From Quillaja saponaria (lineage: Eukaryota > Streptophyta > Magnoliopsida > Fabales > Quillajaceae), in assembly GCA_029379385.1 (NCBI GenBank), contig CM055615.1, positions 1,488,001-1,552,000 on the forward strand: a stretch of DNA of 64,000 nt, written 5' to 3'. Numbering within the stretch: the first letter of the stretch is position 1; every line of letters starts with the position of its first letter. Made by a program: the position numbers and the translations under genes. Shown here piece by piece: positions 1 to 12,306 of the stretch. Under the pieces are notes generated by a model. It made no database searches. It worked only from the letters and a program-made list of their open reading frames with translations, and had not been told where the DNA came from.

Positions 1-59
1 AAAATTTACCATTTTGATCAAAATTTTTGGGACTTGGACCTTTCTGTCCAAAAGTCCCC

Positions 60-600
60 CAAAGCCATGGTCTTTACTCCTCCATCCACTTCCAGTAAGC
101 CATTGTCACCAGCTCAACATTCTTCTCCATCGTCTAATTGGTCAACCAGCTCAAGCAGTGAGTTTTTATACTATTTAATCAATTTTCAGTGTATAAATCT
201 CCACAATATGTCGATAAACATGATTAAGACAATATAGCAAATTATAATTATTAGGCTTATACAACCAGAGGGAAGACAAAAGCTACTGGGACTTTGCAAT
301 TCAAGCGTTGGTGAAGCGCCCTAGAACTGGGAAACTCCATGAAATTATAAATGATTGTTCCCTGGAACGCTTGAAAGAATAATCGAATATCCCGAATCTG
401 ACCATCGATGAGGGTCTTGAGATGGCGGATGGAGCACTTGTTTTGAAACTCAAGAGACGATCAAATTAAATGATGAAATTGAGATTGCGGAGCAAAATGT
501 AAACATAGGAGCAACGTTGTTGCATCAAGGAGAGATGTTAATGAAGAAAGGACAAGAATTAATTAAGGACTGCCAACGTTTGTTAAGGTCTAAGCTATAA
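60..600 (+). pseudogene. Family X copy 1, broken (3' part of exon 1, exon 2)
   Basis: Similar over its length to the 19445-20226 copy. Exon 1 tail runs to 157, followed by a GTGAGT donor; the acceptor TTAG precedes 255; the shared stop is at 598-600. With this splice the reading continues as GLYNQREDKSYWDFAIQ and on, a hydrophilic helical protein ending in RSKL. Lesions: a stop from TTA to TAA in the stretch read KE-stop-SNIPN near 380, and a short insertion near 465 that shifts the frame. The 5' end of exon 1 is missing; bases 1-59 are unrelated and contain an imperfect palindrome. No known domain recognised. The copy is useful because it keeps the reading frame at the site where the 19445 copy has an extra base. 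Confidence 0.75.
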
Positions 601-1997
601 AATAAAAGGATTGAGTTATATTAATTAGTTCTTTTTTGTCGTAATTTCATCTATTTTTATTAAATGCTGGGCAAGATCTGGAAGTGACTTACTTCTGCAA
701 CTTCAATAAAATTTGCTTGTACTCACTGTGCTAGTGGATTCAGAATTCGTTCTTGTCAAAATAGAAAAGATTTGGTTAAACTTACTAAAGAAAATTTTGA
801 CAAAATCAAAACTTATAATTTTATTTTAATCATTAGTTATAAATTCAATAACTATTTAAGATAGATCACGAGGAAGGGCACAGGGGACAAAGTTGAAGGG
901 AATCGACCGTCATGTAAGTAATATAGAGTATCTTAAGCAAAACTCATCATGAATGAGTACTATTCAAAGTTCAAATTTTTCCCGTCTGTTGTCATATTTA
1001 AAAAAAAAATTATATTTAATATATTTTAACAATATTAAATATAATTTTATTTTAATCATAGTCATATATTCAGCAATTATTTAAGATATATCAATAGCAT
1101 CGGGTATATGAGACATTAAGTTGAAGGGAATAGATCATCATGTAAGTCATTGAGAGTATCTTAAGCACAACTCATCATGAAAACATTAGTTTTATTATGT
1201 AGCAAACCCTGAAAATCATTTGACACAAAAATTTAACTTAAAAGTCTTTTGATCATCAGTGCGTAACCATGCTCAACCACATCCATCGAAGTCAATATTT
1301 TCTTCATCAACAGCAAATGAATGACAACATTCATAAAGATTGTTGAGCAATTGTAAATGCTTGCTATGAATGGATCATTCCGGAGATTTATTGATGACTA
1401 AAAATTAGTGATCAAAGAGCTTAGATTAAGCAAGGAGTATAGATCAATGTTGGAGAGCTAGCTAGTAGATAGAAGTTGTTATCTAAATATAATATGGATA
1501 GCAAAGCATATTGGAGGAGAGAGGACTTGACAAGGATTGAAGTGAATTTGGAACAAATTCATGATAATATTCAGTTTAATTCATTTTAACTTAAATTATT
1601 TTTTTATATTTGTAACAAATCATAAAACTAATAGAATCGAAATAAATTAAATTGAAATTTATTATTTGGAATACAATTATAATTAATGGAATTCAATTCA
1701 ATTTTATTTTTTTTTCAACATTGCCTTTGCACCCATAAAATATGATTTCCTTATCTAAAGGCTTGAATAATTCATTTTGAAAATTCTCAAATAAAAGATA
1801 GGCCTAAACTCATAATTGATCGAATACCAAATTGGAGGCGCAACAAGTAATTTGAAGGGAGAGAGAGAGAGAAAGAAATATGAATATAGATTTAGAGGGG
1901 AAAGAGAAATGAGAGGTAGAGAAGAGATAGGAGAAATGTTGTAGAGAGAAGGCATGGATTTTTAGTGGAAGATAAGGGTAGGGCAAGAGAGAAAATC
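601..1997. other. Intergenic, downstream flank of family X copy
   Basis: No gene seen. The first 400 bases match the downstream flank of the 19445 copy (20227-20560), so the duplication included noncoding DNA. The motif around 865-970 (GACAAAGTTGAAGGGAAT through CTCATCATGAA) recurs imperfectly at about 1080-1185, a local tandem duplication of roughly 210 bases. The remainder is AT-rich with a purine-rich stretch at 1855-1990 directly before the solo LTR. Confidence 0.6.
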
Positions 1998-4900
1998 TGT
2001 TATGACCTTCAAAACCCTGACATTGTAAAATTTTGAGCATTAGATATAAGGTGTAAATTCTAGTTATAAAATAGTAAATATGTAAATAAATTAATTAAAT
2101 AATAATGTAAGGGAACTTGTTATAATTCGATAATTTAGTATATGTTTTAAGTTGTGGGTACAATTTGATATTGTATAGTACAAAAAATAAAAAGATAAAT
2201 TTGACCAAGCTGAAAATTAAATTGATTGAATAAGTAATACATATTATAACCTGACATTTTGAATATACACTTTAGAATATTTGTATATACTTTAAAACGT
2301 ACGGTACAAAATTTATCATAATTTTTATCGCCTTATTGGATTGAAATAAAACTTAGAATTCAATTGTGTAAATTTTATTGATAAATCAAATAAATGGTTA
2401 ATTAAAGTAATAAGAGAGAAAGGAATTGCGGGAGAGCGTTATAACTCGATATATTTTCTTTTCGTAGACTTCCAAATGGTTATACGTAAATGGTCGCAAT
2501 TGGGTAAATAAAATCTTACGCAATGTAAGAATTTAAGTGACTAAACATTAGTGTGTGTATATAGGTAAGAAGAAATTGCACTAGGTTATGTGATGACAAG
2601 AAACTCAACTTGTGAAAATTTTATTTATAAGTTAAACAAGGGTGAAAAGAAAGAAAAGAAAGAAAAGCAATTAGAGAATAGCTATGGTTTATATTTATAC
2701 ATATAATTAGGATTTTCCTCCACCACAATTTTATGCCCATGGACCTTGATTAAATTTTTTTTTCTTTAAATTTTTCTTACTCCAACCGACCTTTCTTTCT
2801 CCCTAAACCACCGACCTCTCTCTCTTTATGCTGGTTGCAGTTGGAAACTTTGAGGGGGAGGTTCTGTTTTGCTTGGTTTTCAGTCCTTTTCTTTGTTGTC
2901 CATGAGGATACTTTGTAACTAACCTAACTCCTCTTCTTGATTTCAGCCACTCTTCCTTCCTCAAAAATCAAATACCTGAGATTTTAATTCTTAATGGGCA
3001 GCAGCTTAATCATTTCGTTTTGCTTTTTTGCTGTCAGTTATGGAGCTAAGGAGGGAAGGTTTTAATTCTTTAATGGATTCGGCAGCAAGAGGGATAGAAG
3101 GTAAAAAAATTTCCTATTTGTAGTGCTTTTGATTTAGATTAGGTGTTGGATTGCTTGTTAAAGACTAGTTGGAATTTCTTTAGGGTGAACTTTAGGTGTG
3201 TTGAATTGAATTCCATAACTGGATCATGAGTAATACAAGGATTAATTGAATGGTGTAGGTTATTGGGTATGACATTAGGATTGTATGAATCATGTTTAGA
3301 TGAAAGTTAAAATAATTAGTTAAGGTGAGTTAGTAGGTAATTCTTTAGAACCTGATTTGAAATGTGAAATAAAAAGGTAAGGATTCAATTATGTTAATAT
3401 AGAAATTGTATATTTTAAATATTGGGGAATTCTAAATAAGAAGTTTAATTGGAATATAAGTAGTGTTGATAGATTAATGTTGGATGTGAGTAATGATATG
3501 AATAAGGAGAGTTAATTGGTTTTGAATGGTGCAGGGGACAGATTCAGTGGATAACATAAATTAAGTATTTCGAGTGTCTTCAGTGCAGAATTAAATTAAA
3601 AGTTCAAAAGATAAAATGTAGCTTATAGTCTTGAAATGTTTTCTGTAAAATTTCTAGCTTGGTTCCAAGTATGTTGTGAGTTATAGCTGTTAGACTCTGG
3701 CTAGGTCAGGTAGGATTCGTAGTTCTCTTGTTCTTGGTTCATGTCAGAAATTGAGTGGGTTCATGGACATATTCTAGGAAAAGCTTCTAAATAATAAAGA
3801 TATATATACTTGTCTATTAATAAACTCAACAAATGGAATCGCATTTCGTTTTTCCTAGAGAAAGTTATGTTCAATTAACTAAGGTAAGGTCAAAGCTGTC
3901 AAAAATCCTGCGTGCTGTAGAATTTGATGTCAACTTCAAACAATAAACTGTATTGATATACAAATCTAAAAATTAAAAATGATATACCATTAGAAAGCTA
4001 CATGAGTCTAGTATTTTATAAATTTTACGAAATTGGATTCGGAAGTTTCTTAGAGAAAGATATAACTATTAAAGTGGACACTGGTCCAAATCCCCAAGTT
4101 TAGACAGTTTTAACATTTCTAACTCACTAAGTGCTTTTTATCCTTTCTAATGATTTCTTTTACCCTATGCCTTGTCAAGACATTTAAAATATCCCTCCAT
4201 TACTAACCCTAATACACAAAGTCCAATTCATGTTAATGGGCATGTAATAGCTTAATGGAAAATTTACATAAAGAACTTATAGAAATTGAGATATAAGCTT
4301 AGTAACTAACAGATTATAACAATAATGTTTATGAACTAAATATTATTTTGGGTATATGCATTTTAGTTCCAGATCTTAATGTGAACCTGATGAGGTGCGT
4401 GAACGTCAGTATAAGTGACGAATGAAATCACTTAAGGTGAGTGGTTAATTATTGCCTTTAGGGGCTATATTAATATGTGTAATTATATGTTTATTGAATA
4501 TGCATGATATATGAAAAATAGGCAAGTAGAGTACTTCAGTTATATATTTAAATTATGTTGTTTGAGATTGATTGTTGTGTTTGACATTGGTTGTGGTTGA
4601 TAAGAGCCAACAAAGTTAGAATTTTATGAAAAGTGATTTTTATTTCTGAAATTAAAAATCTAGGTGCACCTAGGATACCTTAATTTAAAATTATGAGAAA
4701 TTCTGATTCCAACGAATAATTTTTTTAAATTGAGTGCTCAGCCTAGGTGGGATGGAATTATTTAAGAAGATTAATTTGTTGTGCGGGGGCGTAAATGCCT
4801 GACAGGGGATGATACTGTTGTGTGGGGACTGAGTTACTCGTTGGCCCTTTGTGTGTTTGTATGTTAGGATTATTTCGATTAATTTGTGAACCTATGAATC

Positions 4901-5571
4901 ATGTAAGTTATGAACTTATGGTGAATACTAACATGTACATATAATTTTGAATGAAGACATGAACATTGTCATGTGATGCTAATTGATTATATATGTTATA
5001 TGCTTGTATTGAGTGATGCTAGTACCCTTTAGGGTATGATTTTTGACTTACGGAGTCCTTAGGACTCATCCCTCTTGTGGAAATTTTTTTAGTGACATGG
5101 GTGCAGTATAAGGCATCGCCGAGCTCATGACTTGCCTTCAGAGTACGGCAATGAATTTTTCCAAAATATCATACTTGAAGTCAAGAATGAAAGTTTGTAG
5201 TCAACTTAAAATTTTGGGTGTCAAATTTTGTATGATGTAATATTCTAGTATTTGTCTTGTTGATGACGTGAACGGAGTGGAGCTCCTTATTGTCTTTGTG
5301 TTGTTGTTGTGTAAGAACAGGAGTTTTATAGGTTTGTATTTTAAGGCATGTTCCATATTGCAAAGAATCTCTATCAAAATTCTCAGTAAGTTGTGATTGG
5401 TTTAAGTTAACAAATTTTATTTTTTTTTTATGTTAACTTTTGCGTTTATAAATTCTAAGCTTTATTTATTGGTTGGTCAAGAGTCATGGTCATTTCTTTA
5501 TTTGAGTCCAGGTTACAGAAGTTTGGTTATCCAATCTTTCGGTCAGTCATGCTCCTGTGAGGGGTATAACA
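1998..5571. mobile_element. Solo LTR, probably Ty3/gypsy type
   Basis: Begins TGTTATGACC and ends GGGGTATAACA, giving the TG...CA ends and a short inverted terminus (TGTTAT/ATAACA) of an LTR. It is flanked by an exact 5-bp direct repeat AAATC at 1993-1997 and 5572-5576, as expected for integrase target duplication. There is no open reading frame of retroelement protein and no second LTR, so this is best read as a 3.57-kb solo LTR left by recombination between the two LTRs. The gypsy assignment rests on the TGTTATGACC-type start and the great length, and is inference. Confidence 0.8.
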
Positions 5572-5576
5572 AAATC

Positions 5577-6089
5577 AAAGGGTATATTTGTCTTAATGAT
5601 CCAATTCAATTGTATTCTTTACAAATCATACTAATTTTGTTAAGAATTCAAAATGAAAATAAGTTTTAAAAATGAGAGTTAGAATGAATTGAATTTTTAT
5701 GTATAATGATTTTCAAATACAAGATTTTAATTAAAAATCATTTAGAATAAATTAAATTCCACAACTGTTGTGGTCCCAAACATACTCATAAGAATGTCAT
5801 TTTAATCCCTTCAAGGGTTGGTATTTAGTTCAATTTGATCAAATTTTTTTTATGTATAATTGGTCATTAATTGAATCATTGCCTGTTAAAACAAAAAATA
5901 AAAAAAATCTGATTATCAATATCATAAAGAAAATATTAATCTTAACTTCTAAAATCCTATTATTTTTTATTCACATTTTTGTGTGTGCATTCATATATTT
6001 CCATATGTACTTGAAAATACGAGATTATTTATATCAATTTAATAGTGTTATTACACGTGCCCGAATCAAGGTATAATAGATTAATTTGA
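5577..6089. other. AT-rich intergenic stretch
   Basis: No gene supported. AT-rich DNA between the solo LTR and a second LTR relic. Small open frames here have no recognisable similarity and are judged to be chance. Confidence 0.5.
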
Positions 6090-6480
6090 ATGTAACTGCC
6101 ATAATTAAAATCTCATTAATATTGTAATGAACGTCATCATGTTTCATTATAACTGTAACTGTCATCATAACTATCTAATTAATGATAGGACACGCAACAC
6201 AATTCTATTGGTCATGATATTCTATATAAAGGGATTAAAACTTCAAAGGTAAATCAGGTTATCCTCTCAAACCTTACTATTTATTTATTTTTTAATTTTT
6301 TTTATATAGCTTTTTCAACTTATATTTTTTCATCAAATACTGACTTTGGCATTGGAGTTTTTAAAGATCTAAAGGACCACACCCTTTACAGGCTGAGTTG
6401 ATCAAATTCGGTTTTAACATTGGCACCGTTCGTGGGAAACCCATATGGTTTAGGTTTTTCGATTCGGTTTTATAGCACTT
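6090..6480 (+). mobile_element. Gypsy-like LTR relic plus primer-binding-site-like leader
   Basis: A TATATAAA box at about 6223-6230 is followed by a sequence ending near 6419 (TTTTAACA), then TTGGCACCGTTCGTGGGAAA at 6420-6439. Plant gypsy elements commonly carry a TTGGCGCCGTTNNTGGGA-like primer binding site or leader just after the 5' LTR, so the arrangement (promoter, R/U5-like DNA with TACTGACTTTGGCATTGGAG, then leader) fits a decayed 5' LTR in + orientation. The 5' limit is uncertain and no gag or pol follows. Confidence 0.5.
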
Positions 6481-8149
6481 GAATATTGACACCCTTCTCT
6501 TTCTTGGAACAACCAAGATCTAATTATGGAGGACAAAATCCCAAGCACCTTTACTCTTCGGTTATTAGATCTGTTTCTCCAATTTGATTACCTCTCACTT
6601 ACTCTCTCTCCCTCTCTTTCCCTCTATCTGTGCACTCTGAGTGTGAACTAGTACTGAGAGCGGGTTGGGGTTAAAATTTTGATATTTTGAAAGCCACTCT
6701 GGATTAAATATATGGAGGAGAGTATATTTACAACCATGGTAGCCTTGCAAAAGTGAGAGAGAGAGCTAAAGAGGGAAGATGATTGATTTCAGAGATGATT
6801 TGGGGTTTATGAATTTGATAGCTATGGAAGAATATGGGTAAATGAGAAGTGGTTATAAAGAGGAAAAAAAAATTTATTTTGTTTTTACATATTAATTTAA
6901 TATTATTTTCTTTTTTTAAAAATACTTTTTAATTAAATTTTTATACAGGTGATGTGGTTGTTGTTATTTGGTCAACTATTCCACATGGGTACCATGTCAC
7001 TATCTTTAAAGTTAATTTAAATGGCACTTGATAGTAGGGACTTAATTGGATTAAATTAAACTTGAAAGGGACCCAATTAAGGCAATTGAATAGTATATAA
7101 TCAATAGGGTTTTTCTAATGATAAATATAAAATTTGTTATATTTATTATAGTAGTTAATCATAATTTCAATGTTATTTAATGCACTAAATTACTAATTTA
7201 AAAAAAATTAATTTCTAGAGGTCATATTTATTACATTTTAACAAGTGTTTTTAGGACATCTATTTAAAAAATATGAATTAATTTTAATCAACTGTCAATG
7301 CAAGTTTTTTATACTAATAATAAAGAGGATTATAACACATCAATCTCTTAATTAAAATCATAAGTCATAATTGGTATTAAAGACACATGACTGCCTCCCA
7401 ATTTATTGATCATAGTGTAAAAACAATTTACTCTGGACAGTGGATCAAATATTAATTCATAAATTTATATAATATATTAGTTAGTATAAATTATTGAGTT
7501 GCTAATATCATAGTTTATCATCTCCTAGTCTATTACAGAAAATATTAGTTATAAGAAAATGTCAATAATATAAGTTCATAATTTTTTTTATTAAACTGCA
7601 AAAATATAGGTTTTGAAAGTAAAAAATTTCAAAAATAACAAATTATGAATTAAATAATATTGAATTATAACTAATTATAGTAATACAGTGTTACAAACTT
7701 TTTATTATATTATCTTGATCAGTGCCCTATGACACTCATTAAACAAACCCTTTAAATAATTAGAGCTATGGATGTTGAGATAATTCATGTTTATTATTAT
7801 TGTGAATTCTTGACTTCAAATATTTGGTTGTCATAATAAATAATGTTAATATATATAATACTCCTTAGTTTTGGGAGGGTCATTAAATTGTGCAAGGTGG
7901 AATCTCACTTATCAATCTAAGGACTGATATTTTATGTGCATCGTATGTTGTTAGTTTTATAGAAATTGGAGATGTGACACATCCCTAACAACTCTTGATT
8001 GATTTGTTAATTTTTCGATTGTCCATCAGACATATGATAGTTGGCACGATACTATTCTTCTCAAGAAAATAAACAGAACTAATTTTATAGAAATACTATT
8101 ATGTGCTTAGTGTGGACATAGAACAGACAAATCTTTAATTTTTATATAG
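6481..8149. other. AT-rich intergenic stretch
   Basis: No gene seen. Some of the first 400 bases may be remaining internal sequence of the LTR element upstream (pyrimidine tract at 6596-6625). The rest is AT-rich and unremarkable. Confidence 0.5.
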
Positions 8150-8980
8150 TAAAGTACAATTTATCTCGTTGTGGTTTGTCGTTTTCTCAAATGCATACAT
8201 GTCGTTCAATTTGTTCAAAAGTATCATCTCATAGTTTGGACTCAAGTGTCTTTGAACAGAATCTGTTTAAATTAACTGTTTTAAAACTAAATTACTAAAT
8301 AAACTAAACCAAACATCGAATTTATAAATATATGTCATTTGCAGAAGAAAACTCAACATAGAAATCCCTCTTTCCTTTTGAATTTCTATCTGTTTCTCTC
8401 TTCTCTCTCTGTCTACGTCTTTCCATCGCATCTCTCCCTTGAAAAGAAAAAAAAGGTCTTGTTACTCCACTGTGTGTGGGGGGAGGGAGGGTTAGGTGCC
8501 ATACATGGAGATCTATAAATCCAATGAATTTCAGAGCTTCAAGCCTTAGGAAATAATTGCTTCAAGTTCTTTTGTCTTTTTTATCAAAACACTTTCTGGG
8601 TTATTCCATATACTGCCTTATTGTTTTGGTCTCACTATATGTGAGTTTTTTAGCTTTTTTGTTCTTGCTTCAAATTATCAACTCCTAATTCTATAATTTA
8701 TTTATTTATTTATTATTGTTGATAACTATCATTATTGATAAGGATGTTTTGAAGGGGGTTCTATAGTATGAGATGAGAAGGTGAGTAATTCTACTGCTGG
8801 TGAAATGGCATATATTTATAAACTAGAGTTTTAGATGTTTTGGTAATTTAGTTATAAAAATTGTTAAATTAAGCAAAATCCATTTAAACATCTTAGTCCA
8901 AATTGTGAGTTGGTACTTTTGAACAAATTGAATTGCATGTAAGTGTTTGAAAAAATTTCAAAACACGATAATGTACTTTA
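8150..8980. mobile_element. Non-autonomous element with about 200-bp inverted repeats (Mutator-like)
   Basis: The left arm (about 8150-8350, starting GTAAAGTACAATTTAT) and the right arm (about 8795-8979, ending GTACTTTAC) are inverted copies. Matching blocks include TTCAATTTGTTCAAAAGTA, TTTGGACT, AACTAAATTAC and TTTATAAATATATG, with no transposase frame between them. Long inverted arms and small size fit a Mutator-like MITE or foldback element. The flanks are T-rich (TTTATATA on the left, TTTTTTTATATG on the right) and give no clean 9-bp target duplication. Confidence 0.7.
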
Positions 8981-9177
8981 CTTTTTTTTATATGAATCAT
9001 GCAGGATATATATATATATATATATAATAATGTTAGGTTCAAACTCACAAACAATGTTAGATTCATGGTTATTGAAAAATAATGCTACAAATTTTTTTAT
9101 AACACGATTTATATACGACTTCGGCTAGTTTAGAAAACAGTCTAGACACATTTCCCAATTTGATTAAAATTCACTCA

Positions 9178-9345
9178 GATGTCTCTCATGTTGAAGTAAT
9201 GGGGGAAAAGCAGACACAAACCGGAGCAGAGGCCTACATTTGGCAGATAGACCTCCTCAATTATGTGATGGCGATTCATCCAAGAAATTGAAACCCAATT
9301 CTCATCCACTTCCATTAAGACTAATCTATTGCCATATCAAATCTA
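9178..9345 (+). pseudogene. Family X copy 2, 5' fragment
   Basis: Matches the 5' untranslated end and first exon of the 19445 copy: TGTCTCTCATGTTGAAGTAATGGG here versus TGTCTCTCATCTTGAATTAATGGG there, then CCAAGAAATTGAAACCCAATTCT and ACTTCCATTAAGACTA. The middle is scrambled or deleted, and exon 2 is absent. It lies upstream of the first DUF247 copy, repeating the X/DUF247 alternation of the array. Confidence 0.65.
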
Positions 9346-10157
9346 TAATTCTTATTTTTGACACTAAAAAGTTATTTATGTTTAATCCTTGAATTATAGC
9401 ATGAATAAATTCATGTAGGTTTTTCAATTAAGCTTGTCAAGATTGAAATCGATTCATATATATATATATATATACTTAAATATAAGAGAATTTCATTCAT
9501 ACATTCGAACTAGGATCTTCTAAAAATTTAGGTAAATAAAATAAAAATAAAAATAGCAACAATAAATTCTTGGTACAGTACACTTTTGAGATATTTCTAC
9601 TTTCTAATTTGTTGTGCAACTCTTGTATGAAATTCATGTTAAAAAGGTTGAAATCACTTTGTTGGTTGTGTGGTTGAGAGATTATTTTAGAAGGGTAATT
9701 ATAATGCCTTGCTATTTGGTCCACTCCATCTTGGGTTGGTAGTAGTAGTCAAGAATGTGTACCTGTTATTTAAATATTTAGGTTTGAATCTTTTTAGATG
9801 CATGTCATGTAAGAAGTAAAATCTTTATAAAATTTCTAGTTCAAATGTGACTTATATTTGATTAGATCGTAAAGTTGATTAGTCGAAATAAACATAAATT
9901 GATCCGAACACACTTAACTACTAAATAAATACAATATTAAGAGTGGTACTCCATTACAATAACTTATTTATGCAAATAAGAAGGTTAAACTCAAAGTATC
10001 CACTTGATAATTTCACCACTGACTAATAACTCAGCCCTAACATACAATTCTCACATCCACAAACAATCATATCACTAATTAATACGACAAGAACAATTAA
10101 GATATTCTTCTTTTCTCTTTTTTTATTTCAAACAAATTAGAAATCCAAGAAAACGAA
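9346..10157. other. Intergenic; duplicated downstream flank of DUF247 copies
   Basis: No gene. The stretch GACACTAAAAAGTTATTTATG through TTTTTCAATTAAGC (9360-9435) recurs at about 14822-14895 and more weakly at 20850-20895; a further shared piece (AGCAAC.AT.AATTC.TGGTACAGTACAC) recurs near 15075-15105 and 21000-21025. So all three DUF247 copies carry a common 3' flank. A short TA repeat lies at about 9457-9473. Confidence 0.6.
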
Positions 10158-11817
10158 CTATTTGGCAGAATAATAGGTCTGGAGAATGGTGAGAACAAGA
10201 AGCACAACAGCAGCAAATACACCTAACGTTTTCCATGTGCCTGGAAAATGATCCCGTTTCAGGATCACAATTTGATGCTTCCAAAATAGCTTCACAGTCT
10301 CTGCAAAACAGTCCCATTGATGCCTCAAAATCTTAGGACAATTCTTGAAAGCTTTCTTTTCATAAAATTTATTCAACTAATCACACAAATGGCCATAGGA
10401 ATAGTAATGATCAGTAATGAATTGGCCAACTAGTACTCCCTTTGCTACTCTGCTAAACAATGTCCTCAATTTTTCTTCCTTTGATCTGCTAGTTCCATTT
10501 CCATTTCCATTTATATATATGATTCCGCTCAGGCCAAGCAATACCACATCCTGTGGGCAACAGATTAGGCCTTTAAAAAACAAAGCATATGAAGTAAATT
10601 GGTGTTGAATGGTGCCCTGTTCTTTGTCAGTTCTGCCTTTCTCCCAAGCAATGAAGTTCCTGAAGATACATTCTGTTGTGTCTTGAATTTGCAGCTGTGG
10701 AATACTGAGCTCCCCATTACTAAAACTTATTTGGAACATATCCTTAACTGATTCATTAGACTTGCAGAATTTTACACCAGCAGCTACAAGTTTTGTAGCA
10801 CAGTATTTTAGTTCTTGTGTTGCTTCTTGATCAGTACTTCGAGCTTTTTTGAATGGAGCATGAGGGACAAGCAATGATTTGTGCAAAAGATGATGCAAAT
10901 GGCCGGAACTTGAGATAAGTAATTTGTCATCATGAACTGCATGAGCTAATTGATGAGGATTCACCAAAGGGATAAACAGATTCAGGGCTTGTTCAGCTAC
11001 ATTGAATGTCGTCTTGAGTTCATCTGGAATTAACCCAGACAATTCTTGAGTACAAAGAAGGGTATCTGGTTCTCAAGTAGTGCTAAATCACGCGCAACCT
11101 GATGCAATCATGTCAGCATTCCTAAAAATCAAATGTAAAACACGTTTATCTCATGAATAATTATTTCACTCACAATTGAGCTCTTGACAGCTTGGTCATA
11201 AATATCATGGTAAAAAATTAATTTCACCTAAAAATAATTATAATTAAGGAGATCAAGTTAAATATAATATACCTGAGAATCGGATCAACGGGATCATCAG
11301 GTATAATTAGTTTCTTCTTTTCCTGATTAACAGGTACAGATGGCTTCTTGATTTGTTGGTAAAGCCTGAGGTGGAGTTCTAGTACAAAACAACTATCAAC
11401 TAACATTAGTTTTGCTAGCTCATACCTGTCAGATGTGATGTTTTCTCCATAACTGTCTCGGATGACATCTTCTCAGGCCAAGATCTTTCAGCCGTGAAAT
11501 TCCAATAAGTTGTCCAGTTTGTCATCGTCTAGATTGTTTCGCTGAAGATGGGAAGACATGTAAGACCATTTGTGCATTTCCATGGACAGTAAATCGCTTC
11601 TTCCACGATGGTGTAATGGTCCAATTGATACAACATGTGGTTTGCAAGCTTCATCATTGATGAGTTTTCCATGTTTATCCGTAACTCTTTGAATGCTACC
11701 AATAAAACATGCTTCTCTATATTCCGAAGCTCCCAGTATCATTTTAATGGATTCCATCCAACGTGAATCATCGTCAATTTTGCTCTTGCTTTCACTTGTC
11801 TTTCCCATATCCTGCAC
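10158..11817 (-). pseudogene. DUF247/UPF0481 protein, broken copy 1
   Basis: Closely similar to the intact copy at 15560-17222, with the same two-exon plan (intron about 11113-11273). It starts MQDMGKTSES and ends ILQTYYSAK. Lesions seen by comparison: TGA in place of an Arg codon right after LLEFHG (near residue 110) and a second TGA in place of Leu a few codons on; an extra base in the region reading ATTGCATCAGG (exon 2 start); a missing base near 11041 (CAAGAATTG versus CAAGACATTG); and TAG after HLCD near 10376. A full-length product is impossible. Both flanks are shared with the intact copy, so it arose by segmental duplication rather than retroposition. Confidence 0.9.
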
Positions 11818-12306
11818 CAGCTAGCATCTACTAATGAAAAATGTATTTGAGTACTGGAAACAATGTTAGTAATATATTTTGTCTTTCAAAGACCAAACCA
11901 TTTTTATTCAAAGGGTCAAAATTATATGCCTGTAGCTCCAATGACCTTCACATAGCTGGCATTACTCCATTTGCTAGAAGGAAAAAATAAATAAATTTGC
12001 TAATTTACTATATTTCTTTGTAGACTAAGACTGAGAGCCCAAACCTGACATAAATCTATCTTTTACTCAATATATTAGGCAAATTATACGTAGATGTAAG
12101 GGTTACAATGAGCAAAATTAACTCGTGATGAATAACTTGTAAACTATTTGTTAATGGCTAGCACCAAGTTTAGTTCATTTATATTTTAAATTTTATTTTG
12201 AGTTTGATTAGTAAAATAATTCAAGTTCCATCTTTCCAATACTCACTGAGTTGACTAGTTTAAAATCATTCATTATTTACATATAAATTTATATACAAAT
12301 ACTAAA
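11818..12306. other. Duplicated upstream flank of DUF247 copy 1
   Basis: No gene. The first 300 bases (CTAGCATCTACTAATGAAAA through TCACATAGCTGG) closely match 17224-17362 upstream of the intact copy. They probably contain the promoter and 5' untranslated DNA of the DUF247 gene. Similarity then fades into AT-rich DNA up to the LAX-derived block. Confidence 0.6.

Noticed and set aside
1..59. Imperfect palindrome GGGACTTGGAC ... GTCCAAAAGTCCC
   Set aside because: Too close to the window edge to decide whether it is a transposon end.
8141..8990. A 9-bp target duplication for the long-inverted-repeat element
   Set aside because: Flanks are T/A runs (TTTATATA against TTTTTTTAT) and cannot be told from chance.
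10417..10608. Plus-strand open frame, with a twin at 15819-16010
   Set aside because: Antisense shadow of the DUF247 coding exon; it recurs only because the exon is duplicated.
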